Virus record (IMG/VR): IMGVR_UViG_3300025625_000040 | Span: 1 to 26,879 of that record | Reading direction: 5' to 3' (one strand) | From: a virus | Length of the DNA: 26,879 bases | In this document: positions 11,783-20,300 of the stretch, one piece after another | Numbering within the stretch: the stretch's first letter is position 1 | How the letters are laid out: every line of letters starts with the position of its first letter | Made by a program: the position numbers and the translations under genes | The notes under the pieces: model-generated | What the model saw: only the letters and a program-made list of their open reading frames with translations | Database searches by the model: none | What the model was told of the DNA's origin: nothing

Positions 11783-14700
11783 CTACTGGGAGACGAGCGT
11801 CGACGCGTAGCCGGGGCCATAGAGCCCGATCTGCTGCACCCACCAGCGGACCGGGTTCTGCGCGGCGCCGAAGTCCGTGGTTTGCGCGGCGGCGGTATAG
11901 GAAGCGGTGGGGCTGCTGACGGTGATCTGCCGCATGACCCGCTCCGCCGTGCCGGTCCCCGCGGCATAGACGCCGAAATACTGGGTCGCCATGCCGATGG
12001 TGAACGTGTTCGCCGTCACGTTCCCCACCGTGAAGACTTGCCCGTTCACGGGCGTCATCCCTTTGATGCCGGAGAGCGCGACCTGCTGACCATTCGCGAA
12101 GCCGTGGGCGGCCGCCGTCACGACGCCGCTGCTGGGATCATTGGTGATGCTGCTGATGCTGGCCGGCAGCCCTTGCATGACGGACAGGACGTACGACTCG
12201 ACGAGTTCTGAGAGGGGGACATCGCCGCCATCGACGAGCTCCCCGGCAATTCGCGTCCGGCGCACCCACGTAAACGTGATATTATGGCTCCCATCCCGGC
12301 TGGTCGCCTGCTGAACGGGCGAGTAGGTTTTGAGTTCCTGTCCTTCGATGTAAACGGCGACTGCCGCCGCGGCGGACAACGGCTCCCCGAGCGTGATGGC
12401 TTTCAAAAGCACGGTTCCTCCGCGCATGTCCGGCGTCAGCGGGACGTGCGTCACGGAAACGGTGTCCAGCAGCGCGAACGCCTCCCCGATGACGTGCTCA
12501 TTCTGGTGCGGCTCTGTTCCTCTCCTGCCCCGCAGCAGCCGCGACAGCCGGTAGACGTTCCCGCCCTGGGGGATGACCGTCCCGAACTGCAGAATCTCCG
12601 TCCCTAGATAACAGGCGTTCCCGCCGGCCAGCACGGCCGCATCCGAGGTCGAGACAGGCGCGCTGCCGGAGGTGATGAGAATGTCCACCGTATGGGTGGT
12701 GTCCCAGAGATCGGCCCCGCCGTCGTTCAGGCCGCTGCCCGGCGCCAGCAGGGTGTTCGCGGTGCCCAGCACCGCTCCCGCCGTCTGGGTCGCCACTTCC
12801 TGATAGGAAGCCCCACCGTCGCGGGAGGCGTAGAGCGCGCCGCCCAGCCAATTCTGCCCCGCCGGGCCGTTCATCGCGGAGTAGTAGCCCACGCCAGCGG
12901 CGTCCGCGTCCCGCAGCGCGTTACTGTTCCACGCGGCCAGGATCGTGGCAGTGGCGGGGATCAGGTCCGAGGCCGGCACGGCTGCCGCCCCTAATGCCGT
13001 CTGCGTCAGCAGCGAGGCGTCGTCTTCCACCGCCGTGATCGCCAGGGGGCCGACGAGCGCCGCGTCCAGGTCGACGATCCGGCAGCGCTTCGTCTGGCCG
13101 GCCACCGGAATGTTGAGGACGTCTCCCGCGGCGAGCTGGAGGTACTTCGGCGGCAGGCTGAATTGATACTGCTGCCGCTCCGTCCACTGCTTGTAGAGCT
13201 CTTTCTGCGCTAACTGCCGCGCCGAGTTGGCGCCGAAGACCATGGTCGTGTGCAGCGTGACCGGCTCCTGAACCGTGTCCTTGGTGAACCGGGTCGCCCC
13301 CTGGAGGCCGAGCTGGTAGTTCGTCGCTTTGTCGTAGTAGGTGAGGTCGATCCGAAACGGCAGTTCAAAGTCCTGCAGGCGCTTCGTCTGCACCTTGGGC
13401 GGTGGATCGGTTTCCGCACCGGCGGAGACGTGGGCCGCCAGATCGCCCACCGGCACGGTCAGGACGGGGGCGCTGCCGCGCTTCTTGGCGACGATCTTCC
13501 CGTCCACCTCCACCAGGTCGGTGTCGTAGGCCATCAGCAGGTACTGGAGCACCGCGCGGGCGTCTTGCCGGGTGTGTTGGATGAACCCCTGCACGTAATC
13601 GCCGGCCTGCGAGACGTCATACTGCGCCGGGGTGAGCCCGGCCTGATCGAACACGTCCGCGAGAATCGTCCCGACGGTCGAGCCTTTGCCCTGGTAATGC
13701 GCCTCGACGGTAGACGCGGAGAGGAGGGTGTTGTAGAACGCGCACTCGTCGAGATAGACCTGGGAGGCGGAAGTCGTGTTCCCCTCGTCGATTTCCACCT
13801 CATTCGCGGCGTCGGGAGTGATGGTGATCGGCGCCACCGGCGCGATCGTCTGCTGCACCGGGAGGCCGTCAACGTAGAGGATGGCCATGCCGGCGCTGTC
13901 ATAAGTGGCGACGACGTGATGCCAGAAATTATCGGTCAGGCCGGTATTGTAGGTAAACACGTCCACCACGCCGGAGGTGTTCGTGAAGATGCGGAGATCG
14001 ATAAAGACTTGACCGGTGAAGATATTCGGCTCGATCCAGAGCCGCCAGGCCAGTTCGGCGGTCGTGGGGTTGTGATACTCGAACTGCGCCGTCGTGCCGT
14101 TGGGAGACAGGCCCCCCTGATAGGCGTACCAGAGCTCTGCGGAGAACTGCGCCGGCTGGAGATCGAGGTCATTACCGGAGACGTGGAACACCTTTGTTGA
14201 TACCGGCAGTACCAGGGCCTGATTCGCGTGGCCGCCGGTGGAAGTCGGCGCGCCTCCTGAATAAGACAGGTTGTAACCCTTAGGACCAGAATCGGTGAAC
14301 CAGCCCGGCGTGGTGTCGAAGCGGTAGTAGACCTGCAAGCCCCCGGTGTTCTCGATGATCGTATGATACGGAACGACGTTGGTCACCTCGTAGGTGATGG
14401 AGGGGATGCGGTTCCCCCAGCGCTGCAGGTCCAGGTTATCGAAGACGACGTACGCCAGGCCCCGATAAGCCGGGCTGCCGTTGGCGCCCAGCACCGCCGC
14501 GATGAGGCTGTCCACCGTCTGCGCTTCGTCCCCCAGGTAGATCCGGATCGTGTCGTTGGCCAGCGCCGCCGGGCTCTGGGAACCGTCATAGATCAACAGG
14601 TCCTCGGCCCAGATGCGATCGATGGACGTGATCGGCCCCCGGCAGACGCCGATGGCCAGATCGACGACGTAGTGCGTCTTGCTGGTCGCCTGCAGGTTCC

Positions 14701-14974
14701 CGCCGGAGCCGCCGGAGTTCTGCGTGATCGGCACGAGGTCGGTGGCCCAGATGATATTACCGGCAATGAGAAACTGGCCGAAGATAACGGGAATCATTCC
14801 GCCGTACCCCGACCCGTGTACTTTTAAATCTGCTAGCCTATTGGCTTGTTGAGGCTGCGAGCGTGCAGGAAACAAAACCCCTGCTGCCAGGGTTCCGGCG
14901 CTCCACCCCAAAGCCGGAGCGCCCGCCAAACTTCCAATCGCGGCTCCGACCCCGCCCAATATTAAGGTCGCCAA
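11783..14974 (-). CDS. GTA megatron/gpJ-type tail tip protein with LamG and FCCH domains
   Basis: The 1063-aa protein has the N-terminus of GTA-type giant tail proteins: a hydrophobic glycine/alanine segment (1-35), then ADLKVHGSGYGGMIPVIFGQ and NLQATSKTHYVVDLAIGVCRGPITSIDRIWAEDLLIYDG. Residues about 211-435 form a LamG/concanavalin-like lectin domain (YYRFDTTPG... FWHHVVATYDSAGMAILYVDG). Typical tail-hub sequence then resumes (PAQYDVSQAGDYVQGFI, QPPKYLQL-like region). A domain at about 941-1013 (VTAAAHGFANGQQVALSGIKGMTPVNG) is of the FCCH type. It forms the tail tip and contacts the host surface. The start is TTG 14974, with AAAGG about 9 bases upstream; no ATG fits. Confidence 0.9.
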   Translation of the reverse strand: MATLILGGVGAAIGSLAGAPALGWSAGTLAAGVLFPARSQPQQANRLADLKVHGSGYGGMIPVIFGQFLIAGNIIWATDLVPITQNSGGSGGNLQATSKTHYVVDLAIGVCRGPITSIDRIWAEDLLIYDGSQSPAALANDTIRIYLGDEAQTVDSLIAAVLGANGSPAYRGLAYVVFDNLDLQRWGNRIPSITYEVTNVVPYHTIIENTGGLQVYYRFDTTPGWFTDSGPKGYNLSYSGGAPTSTGGHANQALVLPVSTKVFHVSGNDLDLQPAQFSAELWYAYQGGLSPNGTTAQFEYHNPTTAELAWRLWIEPNIFTGQVFIDLRIFTNTSGVVDVFTYNTGLTDNFWHHVVATYDSAGMAILYVDGLPVQQTIAPVAPITITPDAANEVEIDEGNTTSASQVYLDECAFYNTLLSASTVEAHYQGKGSTVGTILADVFDQAGLTPAQYDVSQAGDYVQGFIQHTRQDARAVLQYLLMAYDTDLVEVDGKIVAKKRGSAPVLTVPVGDLAAHVSAGAETDPPPKVQTKRLQDFELPFRIDLTYYDKATNYQLGLQGATRFTKDTVQEPVTLHTTMVFGANSARQLAQKELYKQWTERQQYQFSLPPKYLQLAAGDVLNIPVAGQTKRCRIVDLDAALVGPLAITAVEDDASLLTQTALGAAAVPASDLIPATATILAAWNSNALRDADAAGVGYYSAMNGPAGQNWLGGALYASRDGGASYQEVATQTAGAVLGTANTLLAPGSGLNDGGADLWDTTHTVDILITSGSAPVSTSDAAVLAGGNACYLGTEILQFGTVIPQGGNVYRLSRLLRGRRGTEPHQNEHVIGEAFALLDTVSVTHVPLTPDMRGGTVLLKAITLGEPLSAAAAVAVYIEGQELKTYSPVQQATSRDGSHNITFTWVRRTRIAGELVDGGDVPLSELVESYVLSVMQGLPASISSITNDPSSGVVTAAAHGFANGQQVALSGIKGMTPVNGQVFTVGNVTANTFTIGMATQYFGVYAAGTGTAERVMRQITVSSPTASYTAAAQTTDFGAAQNPVRWWVQQIGLYGPGYASTLVSQ

Positions 14975-15033
14975 AAAATGAACCTTTCGTTTGGTTGAAT
15001 GGCGCGGCGTGGCAAGGCGTGGCGTGGCAAGGG

Positions 15034-15069
15034 CTGGGCAGGAGAGATCATCGTTCCTCTCCTGCCCAG
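15034..15069 (-). terminator. 13-bp hairpin across the NlpC stop codon
   Basis: CTGGGCAGGAGAG (15034-15046) and CTCTCCTGCCCAG (15057-15069) pair perfectly with a 10-base loop that contains the NlpC stop region. No T-run follows. GGCGT/GGCAA pentamers repeat just beyond (15006-15030). It may attenuate, protect the mRNA, or slow translation into the next gene. Confidence 0.5.
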
Positions 15070-15506
15070 CGGTACACAGCGACCACCCTCCTTTGCCAGT
15101 GATGATCGAACAGGTGTTCCACGACCCGATTAGCTGACTGGTAGCAGTGGATCAGCGTCCGCTCCCCGCTGCTCTCCACCCCCACAATGCCCACGTGCCG
15201 CGTCACGCGCCCGATCTCGAAGAGGCAGAAGTCTCCCGGTACTGGCAGCGCCACTTCGACACAGAACCGCTCCAACTCGGCTCTCAACAGCGCGGGGTCC
15301 TCTTCCGGGGAATAGCTCCGGTTGTCATAGGACAGCCGGCCTATTTCCCGCAGGGCCCCGATGATGAGCCCGATACAATCGACGGCGATGCCCTTCTCGC
15401 GGCAGGCGTGCCCGTACGGCGTGCCCAGCCATTCCCGCGCCTCGGTGAGGAGCGAGTGAACGAACGGCGCGGGCAGCGCCGGCGCTGTTTCTCCTACCGC
15501 CTCCAA
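15048..15506 (-). CDS. NlpC/P60 cell-wall peptidase of the tail tip
   Basis: The 152-aa protein is an NlpC/P60 cysteine peptidase, like GTA gp14, cutting peptidoglycan peptides as the tail penetrates the wall. The catalytic triad is visible: C44 in GIAVDCIGLIIGA, H104 in TRHVGIV and H120 in TLIHCYQ. The family opening AREWLGTPYGHACREKG precedes the cysteine. The start is TTG 15506, about 10 bases after GGGAGG and overlapping the end of the mini membrane ORF. It sits between the hub and megatron genes, exactly as in GTAs. Confidence 0.9.
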   Translation of the reverse strand: MEAVGETAPALPAPFVHSLLTEAREWLGTPYGHACREKGIAVDCIGLIIGALREIGRLSYDNRSYSPEEDPALLRAELERFCVEVALPVPGDFCLFEIGRVTRHVGIVGVESSGERTLIHCYQSANRVVEHLFDHHWQRRVVAVYRWAGEER

Positions 15507-15565
15507 TAGTACCCACCCCCTCCCAGAATCAAGACGAGCACGATGACGATGATGATGAGTTCGAT
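15494..15565 (-). CDS. Possible 23-residue membrane peptide without a canonical start codon
   Basis: A strong ribosome binding site, AAGGAAGG (15581-15574), stands 8 bases before an ATC codon at 15565. From there the frame encodes a single hydrophobic helix, IELIIIVIVLVLILGGGG, ending YYWRR. Tiny one-helix proteins of this look are common in phage tail operons and normally begin with ATG. Here the start would be the very rare ATC, or the gene is decayed, or there is a sequence error. It overlaps the NlpC start. Confidence 0.4.
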   Translation of the reverse strand: MELIIIVIVLVLILGGGGYYWRR

Positions 15566-15623
15566 GGCTTTACCCTTCCTTTCAAAAAGGAATGCTGCTT
15601 CAAGCTGAATTGTGGTGATGATT

Positions 15624-16514
15624 TTATCTACGACCCCAGCGCACCAAACGACTATTCCCCGGGAGGAACGGCTCAGCCCGGTGATTCCCGAGGTTCTGAA
15701 ATTTGGCCGCACACGTCAAAAAGGTCCGGTCGCAGCCCTGCTCCAGTGTCGCGGTATCCCCCACCGCCACGGTAAACGGCCACGCCAGCTCGAACTGCAG
15801 CCGCATATTCGAGCCGCCGGAAGTGAAGCTATTCTTGCACTCCAGCGGCAGGTTCGCGTTCGCGCCGGTCAAGAAGGTGATCTGTCCCTGGTCGTAGACG
15901 CCGCTCGCATAGACGCCGCCGGAGAAAATGACATCCGCCTGATTGTTCACCGTAACGACCGTTCCTACCGCGCGGAAGTCGGCGGGAACGTGAGTGGCCT
16001 GGTAATTGACGCCGCCCACGAAACACTGCGCGTCGAACAACTGCCGCACGCGGCACGTCTGTGAGGTCAGGCTGCCGATCCGCTGCTGCAGCCGCTGCGA
16101 GAGGCTGCGGAGCTCGGCTTGATACGTTCCCTCCGAGAACGTCACCTCTCCGAACGTCCCGGTCAAGAGCAGCACGCGATGGACGAGGGGATTGTCGTTG
16201 ACGTTGACCACGAACAACTCGATCGCGGCGCCGTCGTAGCGGCCGACCAGCAGATCGGCGTCAGTGATCCGGCTGCTCTGCAGCACCCCGACCACCTCCA
16301 GGTTGTCGATCCCGGAGGCGGTCGTCTGGCGCATCTCGGAGGCGGTCATCGAATCTAAGGGCTCGTAGACGGTGCCCGCGAAGGTCAAGGACTGGTTCGT
16401 CGAGGTGAGGCCCAGCACTGTGCCGTCCGTGCGAGTGAGCTTCACGCAGGTGGCGAGGTTGAGAACGGGCAATTGGAGCGCGGCTTCCAGCGCGGGGTCG
16501 ATGGTTCGCGGCAT
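15624..16514 (-). CDS. DUF2163/BR0599 tail hub protein (GTA gp13-like)
   Basis: The 296-aa protein matches the TIGR02218/DUF2163 tail hub family. The N-terminal TCVKLTRTDGTVLGLTSTNQSL opening and the C-terminal GCDRTFLTCAAKFQNLGNHRAEPFLPG are diagnostic. Four cysteines in family positions (C154, C164, C261, C268) are all present; in the Rhodobacter GTA hub the equivalent residues hold an iron-sulfur cluster, so one is expected here. The protein bridges the distal tail ring and the megatron. It begins at ATG 16514, four bases after the DUF2460 gene stop. Confidence 0.92.
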   Translation of the reverse strand: MPRTIDPALEAALQLPVLNLATCVKLTRTDGTVLGLTSTNQSLTFAGTVYEPLDSMTASEMRQTTASGIDNLEVVGVLQSSRITDADLLVGRYDGAAIELFVVNVNDNPLVHRVLLLTGTFGEVTFSEGTYQAELRSLSQRLQQRIGSLTSQTCRVRQLFDAQCFVGGVNYQATHVPADFRAVGTVVTVNNQADVIFSGGVYASGVYDQGQITFLTGANANLPLECKNSFTSGGSNMRLQFELAWPFTVAVGDTATLEQGCDRTFLTCAAKFQNLGNHRAEPFLPGNSRLVRWGRR

Positions 16515-16517
16515 CGG

Positions 16518-17366
16518 CTAAAGGACCTCGAAGATCGTCATGTTCTGCAGATCGAGGATGGCGACGTCCGTGTGCACGACGTCGAGAGAGTCGAGATCGA
16601 AGCGGACCGGCACCTCGAAGTTCCCGGACCAGGACATGAGATCGGCGCTCGCCAGGTACTTCGTCGCATTGCCTCCTGACGTATAGGCTGGCATCGCGCT
16701 GGAGTTGATCGAAGTGGTAATCGACGTGGTCGTGTGGGCTGAAACGGTCCCGACCAGGCCGTTGATCGGCGTCATGCCCCCGACGCTGCTCAGGGTGATT
16801 AAATCGCCGGTGGTGAAGGGCTGCGTCGCCGTCAGGGAGATAACGGCGTTGGCCGCCTGCGTGATGCCCGTCACGGTGTCTGTCGCCACGGGGTTCAGGG
16901 TGACAATGCCGGTGGTGTTATCCAACGCGTACGCGCCAAACGCCCCCCCATTTTTTAGCAGCACCGTCGGCACCGTCAGGCTGGGAGCGTAGATGTTCCG
17001 GACGTAGGGAAGCAAGCCGTCGGTGTAGGTCTTGAGGAGCTGCAGGGTCGGCCCGCCGACGACCGGATTGACGGCCGGCTGCGGGATGAGCGGCTCATTC
17101 ACCGCCGTATAGTCCGACCAATCCTTGAACCGGAAAGCCCGGGCGCGGCCGGCCCGGGCCAGAAAGAAGGCCTTCAGCGCCGCGTATTGGGCCGGGGTGC
17201 GGTTCTCCAGCGAGATGGTGCCGTGATGCCGGGCCACCACCCATTGCTGTACCCGCTGCTCCGTGCCGGCCGTCGTCGTCACCACGATCGTGGAGAAGCT
17301 CGGGCCGAACTGCGCGCCGCGGGAAATGTCAGCCGGGAAAAGCACGTTATCGTAGGCGACCGCCAT
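16518..17366 (-). CDS. DUF2460 distal tail protein (GTA gp12-like) with inserted FCCH-type domain
   Basis: The 282-aa protein has the hallmark DUF2460/TIGR02217 N-terminus: NVLFPADISRGAQFGPSFSTIVVTTTAGTEQRVQQW, and FFLARAGRARAFRFKDWSDY. It ends with the family C-terminus (VPVRFDLDSLDVV). Between these, residues about 167-237 carry an extra domain with FTTGDLITLSSVGGMTPINGLVGTV, the FCCH-like pattern also seen in the megatron protein. The protein forms the distal tail ring. Its ATG overlaps the tape measure stop (TGATG), so translation is coupled. Confidence 0.9.
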   Translation of the reverse strand: MAVAYDNVLFPADISRGAQFGPSFSTIVVTTTAGTEQRVQQWVVARHHGTISLENRTPAQYAALKAFFLARAGRARAFRFKDWSDYTAVNEPLIPQPAVNPVVGGPTLQLLKTYTDGLLPYVRNIYAPSLTVPTVLLKNGGAFGAYALDNTTGIVTLNPVATDTVTGITQAANAVISLTATQPFTTGDLITLSSVGGMTPINGLVGTVSAHTTTSITTSINSSAMPAYTSGGNATKYLASADLMSWSGNFEVPVRFDLDSLDVVHTDVAILDLQNMTIFEVL

Positions 17367-20300
17367 CAGGTGCTGTCCTGACTGTTATTGCGGGTATCCC
17401 ACAACTTCGCACTCCGGGATAAGTCGCTCATGAGATTACCCTGTGCTTTTTGGAATGCCTGCGGATTGGGGGTCGTGACGTTGATGTTGAAGGTATGGCC
17501 GCTCACCATCTGCCGGCTCTGCGCGTTTGACATGACGTGTGCCCCCTGCGTCGGCATCAGCAGTTCCGGCCCTTTCTCGCCCACCCACGCGGCCTGACCG
17601 GGAAACAGATTGCCGCCGGACGCCAGGCCGGGGATAGCGCCGAACACGCTATCCGTGGCGCCCGGTCCGGAGAACGCCTGCCCGAGCGCCCCCGCGTTCA
17701 GGGCCGGCGTCAGCCCGGCCCCCAGGCCGGCGACGCCGCCGCCGCCCAGACTGCTCCCGCCGCCGCCAAAGAGGCTGCCGATGAGGCCGCCGATCCCCGT
17801 CACCAGCCCCCCGAGCAGGCCGCCCAGCCCGCCCTGGCCGCCGGAGGAGCTGGCCGCGCCGCCGATGGCGCCCGTCGCGGAGCCGAGCAGCCCGCCGGTG
17901 CGCTGCCCCTGGCTGTTCGGATCGCCGAAGAAGAGGTTGGTCAAGTCCGCCGCCAGAATCTTCGCCGCCATCTGCGTCAGGAGTTGATCCAGGCCCGTGA
18001 GCATGTTACTGAAGAAGTGCTGGAAGCCGCCCTTGCTGACGTTCTCGAACGCTTTCGTGAACTGACCTTCGAGTGCGTTGGCCACCTGGTTGATCCCCTT
18101 GTTGTATTCGCTTTGCGCTTTCACGCCGTCCTTGTGCGCCACCGTCAGCGCGTCAGCCGCCTGCGCCGCCGCCAGCGTGGACCGGGCCTGCGCGATGAGC
18201 GCCGCGTCGCCGTCTGCCAGCGCCTTGCTCAAATCTTCCTGTGCTTTCGCGGTCAGGGTGATCTTCGCGCCGTACTGGGCGATGGTTTCCTGTGCCTGCG
18301 TCAGAAGCGCGTTCATCTGCGCTTGCAAGGGCTTGATAGCTTTCAGGTGTGCCTCGCGGTCGGCGTCGTTTTGCGCGACGACGATACTGGCCAGCCCGAA
18401 GTTCTGCAGCAGCGGAATGCCCGTCTTCAGCGAGTCGTCGTAGGCGTCCGTCGCCTTCTGGACTTCATGAGTGATTCCAAACAGGGCCTCGTGATGGCCG
18501 GTTACGGTATCCAGGGCTTTCACTGTTGCCTGGACGGCGGTGTATTGGCCGTCGAAGGCCGCGGTCAGCTTGTGGTTGGCTGCGGCCAGGGCGTCGTTCG
18601 CTCGCGAGAGATCGAGCACCTTCCGCGCGGCAGCCACGGTCAGCACATTATTGCTGGCGACCGCTTGGGTGAACAACTCCTCGGCCGAAGCGGTGCTCTT
18701 CGTCGTGCCGGTCAGCTCCGCGTGGCGCTCCTGCTGTCCTTTCAACGCCTCTGATAACTGCTTCTGGAAAGCGGCGCTTTTCGTGGCGGCTTCGTCCAGT
18801 GCCTTCAGGCGCTGCCGCTGGTCTTCCAGCATCTTGATCTGCGCCGGTGACACCCCCGGCCCGAAGTTGGCTCCGACCGCCGCGCCGGGCTTCACGCCGT
18901 CCTGGATCTCCCGGATCTTCTGCTCGGTGGACTCCAGTTCCTGACGGAACCGCGCCGCACCGTCCAAGCGCTTCGTTTCTTTCGCGATATTCTGATCGAG
19001 CAGCACGAGCCGGGCGCGCAGGCCGGCGGCGTCGGCGGTGTGCAGGTTCCCGAACTCGCGCGCGACCTTGCCGGCGATAGTGCTGCTCTGATCCAACAGC
19101 GCGTTGTACTGCTCCTGCGCGGCGTTCACGGCCGCCTGCAGCCGCTCCTCCTCGCGGTCTTCGGGGGAGAGCTTAACCTTCTTCGGCTTCGTCATATCAG
19201 GCGGCGCCCCGGTCCCCGGCTGGAAGGCCCCCTTCATCGCCTCGGCCAGACTGCGCCGCTGTTCGGCCGCCGCGGCCGCGTTCGCGGCCTTCTGGGCCGC
19301 CGCCGCCTCGGCATTCGCTTGCGCGATGGCGCCCTTTCCGGCGTCGATGATCGTGTTCCAGCCCGCCTTCAGCTCCTGGACGCCCGCGTCGAACCCGGCC
19401 TTGTTGAACCAGTGGGCGAAGAAGCCGCCGACTTTGGCCACCGCGTCGAACAGGCCCGGCGCGGCGTCGTGGATGTACTTGCCGATCGTCGCGAACGCCG
19501 TCTGGATGACGTGTCCGACGCCTTCGAAGATCGTCCCCACGAACGGCGGCAGATTGGAGAACGCGGCGCGGAACGGCGCGGTGATCGCGCCCCAGCCGCC
19601 CGTCAGCAGTGCGCGAATGCGCTCGATCCCCGCGGTGAACCCGGCCGTGATCGACGCCCAGCCGGAGGCGGCCCCGTCGGCGATGAACCGCATGCCCGCC
19701 TGGAAGTTCTCCACGTCCGCGGCCCAGTCTTTCGCGAGCAGGCTGCCGATGACCGCCATTCCCTGGTTCCAGAGCACGGTCATTCCTGCCCAGAACTCCG
19801 TGGCCGTCGTCCGCACGCCTCCCAGATCACGCGTCCACGCGGTCGCCAATAAGGCCGTCGCGCCGGCCGCGAGTGCCAGGACGGGCAGCAGCGCGGTAAA
19901 GGTGGCCCCGAGCGCGGTGACTGCTGGCCCGAACGTCGCGGTGGCGTACGTGGCGACGGCTTCCCAGCCGGCAATGATCCCCGGCACCTGCGCGATCAGG
20001 AAGCCCCCGGCCATCAGGACCGGCCCCATCGACGCCGCCAGGGCCGCCAGCGCCACGGCGAGCGCCTTGACGGGCAGCGGCAGCGCCAGGAAGGCGGTCC
20101 CGAGCTCTTGCACGCGCTGCAGCACCGGCACCATGAAGTCGGCGAGCTTCGCCAGCACCTGCCCGAACGCTTGCCCCAGGGGAGCCAGCGCCAACTCGAC
20201 GTTGTTGCGCAGGCGCTGGAACGTCTGCGAGAACGTTTCCGTCTCCTGGCCGGTGCTCTGGATCGTCTGCCGGCCGCCGGCGATCTGCGCCACGAACTTC

